Part shown: positions 1 through 6,584 of the stretch, one piece after another
Layout of the letters: each line of letters begins with the position of its first letter
Position numbering within the stretch: the first letter of the stretch is position 1
Assembly (NCBI GenBank): GCA_003456855.1
Contig: DMOO01000211.1
Coordinates: forward strand, 1-18,313
Direction: 5' to 3'
Origin: Sphaerochaeta sp.
GTDB taxonomy: Bacteria > Spirochaetota > Spirochaetia > Sphaerochaetales > Sphaerochaetaceae
DNA length: 18,313 nucleotides
Translations under genes and position numbers: made by a program
Notes under the pieces: model-generated
Databases searched by the model: none
Told to the model about the DNA's origin: nothing
What the model saw: only the letters and a program-made list of their open reading frames with translations

Positions 1-740
1 CCAGTGGTTCCTGCAAAGTCCATCTTATTGAGCTCCGCTGCCATAAGGGCGATCCATCTCAGGGACTCTGAATACTCTGTTGCTGTTGAGAGAGCCTGGC
101 TTCCACAGACTGTCTCTGTATCGATGTTGATGTCAGGTCTGAAGAAGTGGTTGAAGAGAACCAGGCCGTTGATGCCCTCCTTCGCGAACTCCCTCATGAT
201 GTTCGCCGGTGAGGAGTACTCGAATCCGATCTTCATCGAGATTGGGATGCTTGAGGCCTTTCTTGCGGCCTTGGCGAATGCGATGGCCTGCTTGTCGACC
301 TTCTCTCCGGAAACTGAGGCATTCGAGGCGATCGGGTAGTAGTTCAGCTCAAGGGCGTCGGCACCGACCTTCTCGAAGCGCTTTGCGTATTCAGCCCAGG
401 TGTTGATGTGGGTGCAGTTGATCGAGGCGATCACAGGGATGCTGAGCTTTGCCTTTGCATCTGCAACCAGCTGAAGATACTGGTCAATGTAGTAGTCCTT
501 GGCCATGTTGCCGAACACGTTCTGATAGTCGGAGAAATCGACGTACTCAGAGTTCACAGCCGAGTCCTTGTCAACCACGTAGTTGATCTGCTCTTCGAAT
601 ATGGATTTCAGCACAACGGCGCCAGCGCCTGCCTCCTCGCACTTCACAAGGTTAGCAACTGAGGATGTCATTGGTCCTGATGCCACTACAATCGGGTTTC
701 TGAGCGAGAGTCCCATGTATGTTGTTCTGAGGTCTGCCAT
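1..740 (-). CDS. dihydroorotate dehydrogenase-like protein (3' end cut by window edge)
   Basis: The first 246 residues are present and the C-terminus lies beyond the left edge. ATG at 740 follows a good AAGGAGA ribosome binding site at 7-8 bases. The fold is an FMN-binding TIM barrel of the class 1 dihydroorotate dehydrogenase type: an N-terminal NPIVVASGPMTSS strand-loop (about 15-27), a lysine in VVLKSIFEEQIN (about 47-58), the LELNYYP strand, KIGFEYSS, and LVLFNHFFRPDIN near residue 200. In true class 1 enzymes the strand corresponding to LELNYYP continues into a loop with a catalytic Cys (SCPN); here there is no Cys. That matches the 'DHOD-like' side family, usually about 330 residues, whose substrate is not established. 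I therefore do not call it pyrD. It is divergent from proC. Family assignment is confident, function is not. Confidence 0.85.
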   Translation of the reverse strand, partial: MADLRTTYMGLSLRNPIVVASGPMTSSVANLVKCEEAGAGAVVLKSIFEEQINYVVDKDSAVNSEYVDFSDYQNVFGNMAKDYYIDQYLQLVADAKAKLSIPVIASINCTHINTWAEYAKRFEKVGADALELNYYPIASNASVSGEKVDKQAIAFAKAARKASSIPISMKIGFEYSSPANIMREFAKEGINGLVLFNHFFRPDINIDTETVCGSQALSTATEYSESLRWIALMAAELNKMDFAGTT

Positions 741-773
741 AAAAAGTCTCCTTTTGGGTTATTCCGAAAAAGT

Positions 774-802
774 ATTATATCATATACTTACGTGAAGTTG
801 AA
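774..802 (-). promoter_or_regulatory. probable sigma-70 promoter of the DHOD-like gene
   Basis: Reading the minus strand, a perfect TATAAT (779 to 774) is preceded by a 17-base spacer and TTCAAC (802 to 797), a weak -35. It lies about 33 bases upstream of the ATG at 740 and is the only good -10 in the divergent gap. Confidence 0.5.
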
Positions 803-816
803 CATAGAAATGTCGA

Positions 817-832
817 ATGTATATTTATACAT
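817..832. promoter_or_regulatory. palindromic operator candidate matching the ArgR-box core
   Basis: ATGTATA-TT-TATACAT is a perfect 7-2-7 inverted repeat in the proC/DHOD-like divergent gap. Its inner 14 bases fit the ArgR/AhrC box core TGNATWWWWATNCA at every defined position. It sits immediately upstream of the candidate -35 of proC at 835. The region is AT-rich and there is only one box, so chance is possible. An arginine- or proline-responsive operator is an inference. Confidence 0.35.
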
Positions 833-834
833 AA

Positions 835-863
835 TTGTAAACATTTTATTGCTATGATAAGAT
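835..863 (+). promoter_or_regulatory. candidate promoter of proC-proA-proB
   Basis: TTGTAA (835-840), a 17-base spacer, then TAAGAT (858-863). Each hexamer matches four of six consensus bases. The expected start of transcription is near 870, giving a leader of roughly 40 bases before the ATG at 912. Confidence 0.35.
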
Positions 864-911
864 AGCAGGTAAAATTGCAGATGCAAGAAATTGGAATATG
901 GAGGACAACAC

Positions 912-1715
912 ATGGAAACTTCAAAGCCAAAGGTAACAGTCATAGGGACCGGTAACATGGGAGGAGCATTCACAGAGGCTCTCTCAAAGGTGGAGGCAAT
1001 CGACCTCTGCATCTATGACAGCTACAAGCCCTGCGCTGAAAAGATTGCACAGAGCCACAAGAGCATTACAGTCCTCTCCTCGATGGAGGAGGCAAAGGGA
1101 TCTCACATCGTGATCATCGCGGTGAAGCCCCAGGTCCTCCCCTCAATCTACAGCCAGCTTGCAGATCTCAAGCCGGACTTCTTCATCTCAATCGCCGCAG
1201 GCGTCACTCTCGAGAAGCTCAGAGCCAACCTCAAGGCAGACAAGGTCGTGCGCTTCATGCCTAACATCGCAGCCAAGATCGGCTATGCCGTCACAGCTGT
1301 AGCCTACTCACCGGCAGTCGATGAGGCAGAGAGAAAGGAGGCCATGGAGGTTGCCAAGTCAGTGGGCTCCGCCTTCGAGCTTGAAGAGAACCTCTTCTCA
1401 GCCTTCATCGGAATCTCCGGCAGTGGAATCGCCTACATGTTCGAGCTGATGCACCAGATGGCCATGGGTGGTGTGCGTGAAGGCATCCCGTATCCAAAGT
1501 CACTCTCAATAGTCGCGGACACAATGCTCAGCGCAGCCAACCTCCAGAAGGAGACAGGCAAGAATGCAGTCGAGCTCGAGACTATGGTCTGCTCTGCGAA
1601 GGGAACAACCATCGAGGGTGTCAAAGCCCTTACCGACGGAGGCTTCGGAGCAGCTGTGATCAATGCAGTATCTGCTGCCGCCAACAAGTCCTCAGAATTG
1701 GAAAAGAAGGCCTGA
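912..1715 (+). CDS. proC: pyrroline-5-carboxylate reductase
   Basis: Catalyses the last step of proline synthesis, NAD(P)H-dependent reduction of pyrroline-5-carboxylate, in the cytoplasm. The 267-residue product has the usual family length. An N-terminal Rossmann fold carries VIGTGNMGGAF (about 9-19). The C-terminal dimerisation domain has the family signature around CSAKGTTIEGVKAL (about 223-236) with the GGFGAAVINAV segment after it. A TTG at 891 is in frame, but ATG at 912 is preceded by GGAGGA (900-905) six bases upstream and gives the normal N-terminus, so I chose it. The stop codon (1713-1715) is directly followed by the proA ATG, so the two are translationally linked. First gene of proC-proA-proB. 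Assignment is secure. Confidence 0.96.
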   Translation: METSKPKVTVIGTGNMGGAFTEALSKVEAIDLCIYDSYKPCAEKIAQSHKSITVLSSMEEAKGSHIVIIAVKPQVLPSIYSQLADLKPDFFISIAAGVTLEKLRANLKADKVVRFMPNIAAKIGYAVTAVAYSPAVDEAERKEAMEVAKSVGSAFELEENLFSAFIGISGSGIAYMFELMHQMAMGGVREGIPYPKSLSIVADTMLSAANLQKETGKNAVELETMVCSAKGTTIEGVKALTDGGFGAAVINAVSAAANKSSELEKKA

Positions 1716-3008
1716 ATGTCAAGCAAACTTACAGAATCTTTTATCAAAGTTCGTTCTGCGGCATCTTTGCTCTCAACAACATCGGATAATGAGAGGAAAC
1801 TTGCACTCCAGAGAATGGCCGATGCAATCTTGGCCTCAAAGACTGAGATCTTCGCTGAGAACGCAAAGGATCTAGAGGCCGCAAAGGCCAATGGGATATC
1901 AGAGGCCGTCCTTCACAGACTGGTCTTCTCAGAGGACAAGCTATCATCGGTGACAAAGGGTATACATGAGCTATGTCAGCTTCAGGACCCTGTTGGAAAG
2001 GTCCGTGAGAAGCGTGAACTTGACCCAGGCTTCGTGCTTGAGAAGAGAACCTTCCCAATCGGAGTCATAGGAATGATCTTCGAGGCCAGACCGGATGCCC
2101 TGGTACAGATAGCCTCCCTGGCCCTCAGATCAGGAAACGGAATAATCCTCAAGGGTGGAAAGGAAGCCGCCCTTACAAACAGAAAGCTTGTGGAGGTCAT
2201 CCAGAAGGCCACAGCCGATTCCTCCTTCGGAAAGGACTGGATCCTTGGCATAGAGAGCCATGAGGACGTCGATGCAATGCTCAAGGCAGAGGGTTATGTA
2301 GACCTTCTGATTCCAAGGGGCTCGAACGCCTTCGTGAGATACGTCATGGACAACACCCGCATTCCGGTGATTGGTCATGCAGATGGGCTTTGCACCACCT
2401 ATGTGGATGAATATGCAGACCAGGACAAGATCATTCCTGTCTGCGTCGACGCAAAGATCCAGTACCCTGCCGCTTGCAATGCAACCGAGACCTTCCTGGT
2501 CCACGAGAAGATAGCAAGGGACTTCCTGCCTAAGCTGGACAAGGCGCTCTCGGACAAGGGTGTGAAGATCCATGCTGACAAGGCAATCATCGGCCTGATG
2601 CCCCATGCTGTAGAGGCAACGGACAAGGACTTCCACACCGAGTACCTTGCCCTTGAATGTGCAGTGAAGACAGTCTCATCAGTGCAGGAGGCGGTGGAGC
2701 ACATCCAGAGCCATGGCTCACATCATACAGATGCAATAATGACCCAGAACAAGGCCAATGCCGATTATTTCGTAGCAAAGGTTGACAGTGCGGATGTCTT
2801 TGTCAACTGCTCAACAAGATTTGCAGACGGCTTCAGATTCGGTCTTGGAGCAGAGGTCGGAATAGCCACCTCCAAGCTCCACGCCAGAGGGCCTGTCGGG
2901 CTTGACGGGCTTATGACCACCAAGTGGATCCTCAACGGCAACGGTGAGACCGTGGCCGAGTACTCAGGCGCAAACGGAAAGTCGTTCCACCACAAGGAGC
3001 TTATGTAA
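1716..3008 (+). CDS. proA: gamma-glutamyl phosphate reductase
   Basis: Converts gamma-glutamyl phosphate to glutamate-5-semialdehyde with NADPH, the second step of proline synthesis. At 430 residues it is a standard length. Aldehyde-dehydrogenase-like features are clear: FPIGVIGMIFEARPD (about 112-126), LILKGG-type loop seen here as IILKGGKEA (about 142-150), and the catalytic cysteine Cys254 in YPAACNATET. The ATG abuts the proC stop; an AGAAGG sequence about five bases upstream, inside the end of proC, can serve as ribosome binding site. Its TAA shares one base with the proB ATG (TAATG at 3006-3010), so the three proline enzymes should be made in fixed proportion. Nothing looks truncated. 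Confidence 0.96.
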   Translation: MSSKLTESFIKVRSAASLLSTTSDNERKLALQRMADAILASKTEIFAENAKDLEAAKANGISEAVLHRLVFSEDKLSSVTKGIHELCQLQDPVGKVREKRELDPGFVLEKRTFPIGVIGMIFEARPDALVQIASLALRSGNGIILKGGKEAALTNRKLVEVIQKATADSSFGKDWILGIESHEDVDAMLKAEGYVDLLIPRGSNAFVRYVMDNTRIPVIGHADGLCTTYVDEYADQDKIIPVCVDAKIQYPAACNATETFLVHEKIARDFLPKLDKALSDKGVKIHADKAIIGLMPHAVEATDKDFHTEYLALECAVKTVSSVQEAVEHIQSHGSHHTDAIMTQNKANADYFVAKVDSADVFVNCSTRFADGFRFGLGAEVGIATSKLHARGPVGLDGLMTTKWILNGNGETVAEYSGANGKSFHHKELM

Positions 3009-4120
3009 TGAGGGACCTTGGAAGAATCAAGACCGTGGTGGTAAAGGTTGGAACAAACCTCCTCTCCTCCAAGAACGGAGTGAACAAGGAGCGCATACAG
3101 GACATAGCCGACCAGGTGTCAAAGCTCAGAAGCCTGGACTACCAGGTACTTCTGGTATCATCAGGTGCAATCGGAATGGGGGCCAAGGCTCTCAGGCATG
3201 ACAACCCGGTCAAGCACATCCCTCTCAGACAGGCCTGTGCGGCAATCGGCAACCCTCTTCTCATGACAGCCTACCAGGAGGCCTTTGCAAAGCATCGCCT
3301 TCTCTGCGGTCAGGTCCTGATAACAAGGAACGTCCTGAACAACAGAACAGGCTATGTGAACATGAGAGCTGCTGTGACCACCCTGCTTCAGCTTGGAGTA
3401 GTGCCGATCTTCAACGAGAACGATGTGGTCTCTACATCAGAGATCAACAACGTCTTCGGAGACAACGACAGGATGTCGGCCTATGTGGCCTCAAAGATTG
3501 ATGCAGACCTTCTGGTCCTGATGACGGACATAGACGGCGTCTACACAGGGAATCCCAAGACAGACCCGAACGCCAAGTTCCTCTCCGAGATAAGCGAGAT
3601 AACACCGGAGGTCTTCAGCTATGCCAAGGGTGCGGGAAGCACCTTCTCAACAGGAGGTATGAAGACTAAGCTCCTTGCAGCCCAGATTGCCCAGAAGGGC
3701 GGCTGCGGAACACTGATCCTCTCAGGCTATGAGAAGGACGCTCTTGTCAGAGCCCTTAGCGGAGAGAGCATCGGAACCTACATCCTGCCGGAGACCAGAC
3801 TGGCTCAGAGACAGAGATGGATAATAAACACCTCAGCCTCAGGCTCTGTGACTGTGGACCAGGGAGCTGCCGATGCACTTACCATAGGACACAAGTCACT
3901 TCTGCCTTCAGGCATAAAGAATGTGGAGGGTGTTTTCAATGTGGGTGATGTCATAGAGGTGAAGACTTTTGATGGCCTTGTGATAATGAAGGCTGTGACA
4001 AGCTTCAACTCCTCCGACCTTCTCAGGGTGATGGGCCATACAACAAGGGACATCACCAAGATGCTCGGCGATGTCCCCAAAGTTGTCTTCAGACCTGAAG
4101 ACTCTGTCTATATCAACTGA
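3008..4120 (+). CDS. proB: glutamate 5-kinase with PUA domain
   Basis: Phosphorylates glutamate to gamma-glutamyl phosphate, the committed and normally proline-inhibited step. The 370-residue protein has the amino-acid kinase domain first: VVVKVGTNLL (about 10-19), LVSSGAIGMG (about 49-58), the NENDVVSTSEI glutamate/Mg segment, FGDNDRMSA, and LMTDIDGVYTGNP. A C-terminal PUA domain (about 275-355, containing DQGAADAL and GVFNVGDVIEV) follows, as in full-length bacterial ProB. AAGGAG at 2994-2999 lies eight bases before the ATG, inside proA. It is the last gene of the operon; the convergent pyridoxamine kinase gene ends only three bases away, with no terminator hairpin visible between them. Confidence 0.96.
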   Translation: MRDLGRIKTVVVKVGTNLLSSKNGVNKERIQDIADQVSKLRSLDYQVLLVSSGAIGMGAKALRHDNPVKHIPLRQACAAIGNPLLMTAYQEAFAKHRLLCGQVLITRNVLNNRTGYVNMRAAVTTLLQLGVVPIFNENDVVSTSEINNVFGDNDRMSAYVASKIDADLLVLMTDIDGVYTGNPKTDPNAKFLSEISEITPEVFSYAKGAGSTFSTGGMKTKLLAAQIAQKGGCGTLILSGYEKDALVRALSGESIGTYILPETRLAQRQRWIINTSASGSVTVDQGAADALTIGHKSLLPSGIKNVEGVFNVGDVIEVKTFDGLVIMKAVTSFNSSDLLRVMGHTTRDITKMLGDVPKVVFRPEDSVYIN

Positions 4121-4123
4121 CAA

Positions 4124-5008
4124 TCAATACTTTGCCAGCATTGCCTCTTTGTTAAGTCTTCTTACCAGGTAAGGTACTGCAGCCTCGAAGTCGACTCCGT
4201 AGGTGTTGTAGTCCTCATGGCTGAGGGTCTTTTCGATGCACTTTACAACATAGTCACCTGCAAGGGCATAGGCCTTCTCAAGTGAGAGACCTCTGACCAG
4301 AGCTCCTGTAAGGACGCTGGCGAAGATGTCTCCTGTTCCATGGAAGCTTGTGCTCATCTTTCTGTGGAAGTACCACGAAATCCTTCCTGTTTCGGAATTA
4401 TAAGATGCAATACCAATCTTATTCTTCACTCCGATGAGGGTTTTCTGGTTCTTTTCGAACTGGATTCCCTTGAGGACAACCTCCTTGGCTCCAAGTGCTG
4501 CAAGCTTCTTAAGGACGTCAACGATGTAGTCCTCGTCATAGCCTGACTCGACATAAGGGATACCAAGCATGAAGCTCGCCTCTGTCAGGTTAGGAACAAT
4601 GATGTCGGCCTTTGAGCAGAGCTTTGCCATTGCAAAGGCGAACTCCTGGGTGAAACCTGGGTAGAGCTTTCCGTTGTCAGCCATGCAAGGGTCTATGATG
4701 ACCTTTGTATCCGCACCCTTGAAGTCCTTGATCAGCTTCCCCACCAGATCGAGCTGCTCGAAGGATCCCAGATAACCTGTGTAGATGGCGTCGAACTTGA
4801 AGTCCTCCTTCTTCCAGTGGTCCATGATCGGCTGGATGTCCGACGTCAGGTCCCTGAAGGTGAAGCCTTTGAACATTGTGTGTGTCGACAATACAGCAGT
4901 GGGCACGATGGCTGTCTCAACGCCCATTGCAGAGATGATCGGAAGTGCAACTGTAAGTGAGCACTTTCCCACGCATGAAATATCCTGAACCGTTACTATT
5001 CTCTTCAT
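4124..5008 (-). CDS. pdxY: pyridoxamine/pyridoxal kinase (PdxY type)
   Basis: A ribokinase-fold B6 vitamer kinase that phosphorylates pyridoxal or pyridoxamine to PLP/PMP for vitamin B6 salvage. The 294-residue product starts with the typical MKRIVTVQDISCVGK and has the TAVLSTHT substrate loop (about 37-44), IDPCMADNG (about 105-113), IVPNLTEASFMLG (about 137-149) and the catalytic anion-hole motif GTGD (224-227). The N-terminus is very like Firmicutes pyridoxamine kinases. No convincing Shine-Dalgarno sequence precedes the ATG. It is divergent from a MocR-family regulator, the usual arrangement for PdxR control of B6 genes, so regulation by that protein is likely. PdxK and PdxY cannot be separated by reading alone. 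Confidence 0.92.
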   Translation of the reverse strand: MKRIVTVQDISCVGKCSLTVALPIISAMGVETAIVPTAVLSTHTMFKGFTFRDLTSDIQPIMDHWKKEDFKFDAIYTGYLGSFEQLDLVGKLIKDFKGADTKVIIDPCMADNGKLYPGFTQEFAFAMAKLCSKADIIVPNLTEASFMLGIPYVESGYDEDYIVDVLKKLAALGAKEVVLKGIQFEKNQKTLIGVKNKIGIASYNSETGRISWYFHRKMSTSFHGTGDIFASVLTGALVRGLSLEKAYALAGDYVVKCIEKTLSHEDYNTYGVDFEAAVPYLVRRLNKEAMLAKY

Positions 5009-5094
5009 GCCACAAATTTAAGTTTAATCTGTATGTATTTAAAGTTACAGTTTAAACTATTTTTTTGGGTACAGATTTGTGTTATACTCAGGCC
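5009..5094. promoter_or_regulatory. divergent pdxY/mocR control region with repeats
   Basis: The 86-base gap holds a perfect palindrome AGTTTAAACT (5049-5058), a second copy of AGTTTAA at 5021-5027 in the same orientation 28 bases away, and the inverted pair AATCTGTA (5026-5033) / TACAGATT (5070-5077). MocR/PdxR dimers usually bind paired repeats between themselves and their target gene, so these are the best operator candidates. TATACT at 5083-5088 is a good -10 for the regulator gene and sits only six bases before its ATG. Assignment of the repeats to this regulator is inference. Confidence 0.45.
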
Positions 5095-6456
5095 ATGAGA
5101 GACAAGCTGTACGAGAATCTGTACCTCCACATAATAGACGAGATCCGCAAGGGCAACCTCAAGGCCGGAGCCAAGCTTCCCTCTGTGAGACGCTGCGCAG
5201 ATGACAACGGAGTAAGCAGGAACACCGTACTTGGCGCCTACTCGCTTCTAGTCTCAGAGGGCTATATCTATGCAAAGGAGAAGAGCGGCTACTATGTCGC
5301 GGACTTCGAGTCCCCGCTTCCTGTGAAGGCCCAAAGCAATTCCCGACCCGAGAAGCAGCGTGAAGCCTCATCTGCAAGCACAACCAATCTTTCGGCCAAC
5401 CTCGTCGACAGCTCACTCTTCCCTTACAGCACACTCAAACGTCTCTACAGGCAGACTCTGAGCGGAGAGAACATCTCTATCCTCGAGAACCCCGGCTCCT
5501 TCCTCGGGGAATGGGACCTGAGGCAGTCTATAGCCTCGTACGTCTTCAACTACAAGAGCATAGAGTGCGATGCCTCTCAGGTCGTGGTGGGAAACGGAAC
5601 CTCATACCTTCTGCAGATACTCTCCTCCCTGTTCGATGAGAGACCTGTCTTTCTCATGGAGACCCCGGGTTTCGAGAACACAAGGGACATGGTAAGGGAC
5701 TCAGGCTGTGAGATTCTGGACATCCCTGTCGATGATGAAGGGGCCTCGATAAGTGCAACCAGGGCCCTGAAGGACAGAATTGCAGGCAGGTCAGTGGTCC
5801 TCCACATCTCACCTTCACACCAGTTCCCCCTTGGTGCGACCATGACAGCCCCCAGAAGGGCAGCCTTCCTGAACTGGGCCGCAGGCTCCAAGGACAGATA
5901 CATAGTGGAGGATGACTACGACTCCGAGTTCAGATACAACGGGCACCCGATAAAATCGATAAGAAGCATGGACACGGAAGGCCATGTGATCTATCTGGGG
6001 ACCTTCTCAAGGACACTCACCCCGTCTCTCAGAATCAGCTACATGATCCTGCCTGAGCCTCTTCTTCGGAGATATGAGAGCAGATACAGAAAATACCCTT
6101 GCCCTGTCTCCAGGATAGACCAGAAGGTGATCTCCCTCTTCATGGACGGCGGCTACTACGAACGCCACATCAACAAGATGAGAAGGCAGTACAAGGCAAA
6201 GCGCAACAGGATGCTGGAGATAATCCAGCAGAACGCCCCTGGAACCCGGATCAAGGGAGAGGAAGCGGGGCTTCACTTCATTGCACGCTTTCCTGTGGAG
6301 GAGGGTCTTCTTATAGAGAAGGCAAGGAAGGAGGGCTTCAAACTGCAGGGCACAGGCACAGGCTGGATCATCATAGGCTATGCGCATCTTTCCGAAGAAG
6401 AGATGATTCGCTTCGGTTACTTCTTGAACAAAACAATCAACTGTTCTAAGCTATGA
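5095..6456 (+). CDS. MocR/PdxR-family GntR-aminotransferase regulator (PLP lysine replaced)
   Basis: 453-residue regulator. A GntR winged helix (about 1-75, with KLPSVRRCADDNGVSRNTVL and the EGYIYAKEKSGYYV wing) is joined by a polar linker (about 85-105) to a fold-type I aminotransferase domain (about 110-445). That domain shows SPSHQFPLG and EDDYDSEFRYNG (pyridine-contacting Asp). In MocR proteins such as GabR the PLP Schiff-base lysine lies in TFSK-xxx-PSLR; here it reads TFSRTLTPSLR, Arg306 (codon 6010-6012). The protein should therefore not form an internal aldimine. Divergence from pdxY suggests B6 control (PdxR-like). A TTG at 5065 extends the frame, but ATG 5095 gives the canonical start. 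No Shine-Dalgarno is present and a TATACT -10 is six bases upstream, suggesting a leaderless transcript. Confidence 0.9.
   Translation: MRDKLYENLYLHIIDEIRKGNLKAGAKLPSVRRCADDNGVSRNTVLGAYSLLVSEGYIYAKEKSGYYVADFESPLPVKAQSNSRPEKQREASSASTTNLSANLVDSSLFPYSTLKRLYRQTLSGENISILENPGSFLGEWDLRQSIASYVFNYKSIECDASQVVVGNGTSYLLQILSSLFDERPVFLMETPGFENTRDMVRDSGCEILDIPVDDEGASISATRALKDRIAGRSVVLHISPSHQFPLGATMTAPRRAAFLNWAAGSKDRYIVEDDYDSEFRYNGHPIKSIRSMDTEGHVIYLGTFSRTLTPSLRISYMILPEPLLRRYESRYRKYPCPVSRIDQKVISLFMDGGYYERHINKMRRQYKAKRNRMLEIIQQNAPGTRIKGEEAGLHFIARFPVEEGLLIEKARKEGFKLQGTGTGWIIIGYAHLSEEEMIRFGYFLNKTINCSKL
6424..6452 (+). promoter_or_regulatory. candidate promoter of the TPP riboswitch/thiBPQ transcript
   Basis: TTGAAC (6424-6429), exactly 17 bases, then TAAGCT (6447-6452). 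The -35 is fair and the -10 weak, but a start near 6459 would place the RNA 5' end right at the riboswitch. It lies inside the last codons of the upstream regulator gene. Confidence 0.35.
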
Positions 6457-6458
6457 GC

Positions 6459-6532
6459 AGTCCAGGGGTGGTCGAAAGACCTGAGAACATACCCTCGAAC
6501 CTGATCCGGGCAATGCCGGCGTAGGAACGACC
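6459..6532 (+). ncRNA. TPP riboswitch (THI element)
   Basis: Aptamer of the thiamine-pyrophosphate riboswitch, beginning two bases after the regulator stop codon. Conserved parts occur in order: AGGGGTG (P2 5' side, 6464-6470), a short P3 hairpin GGTC-GAAA-GACC with a GAAA tetraloop (6470-6481), CTGAGA (6481-6486), ATACCCT (P2 3' side), GAACCTGATC, the P5 stem CCGG...CCGG around GCAATG, and GCGTAGGAA. P1 is short (GTC 6460-6462 with GAC 6529-6531). Location directly upstream of thiB fits feedback control of thiamine import. No terminator hairpin with a U-tract follows before thiB, so control is more likely at translation initiation; this last point is inference. Confidence 0.95.
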
Positions 6533-6584
6533 TTATCTTCTTCATATTTCCCAGGACAGAAATCATTTTTTATGGAGGCCTTTC

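Noticed and set aside
6474..6584. Anti-Shine-Dalgarno pairing between GAAAGACCT (6474-6482) and AGGCCTTTC (6576-6584)
   Set aside because: Eight of nine positions pair, but forming P3 on TPP binding would release the ribosome site and give an ON switch, opposite to the usual behaviour of TPP riboswitches; probably fortuitous.
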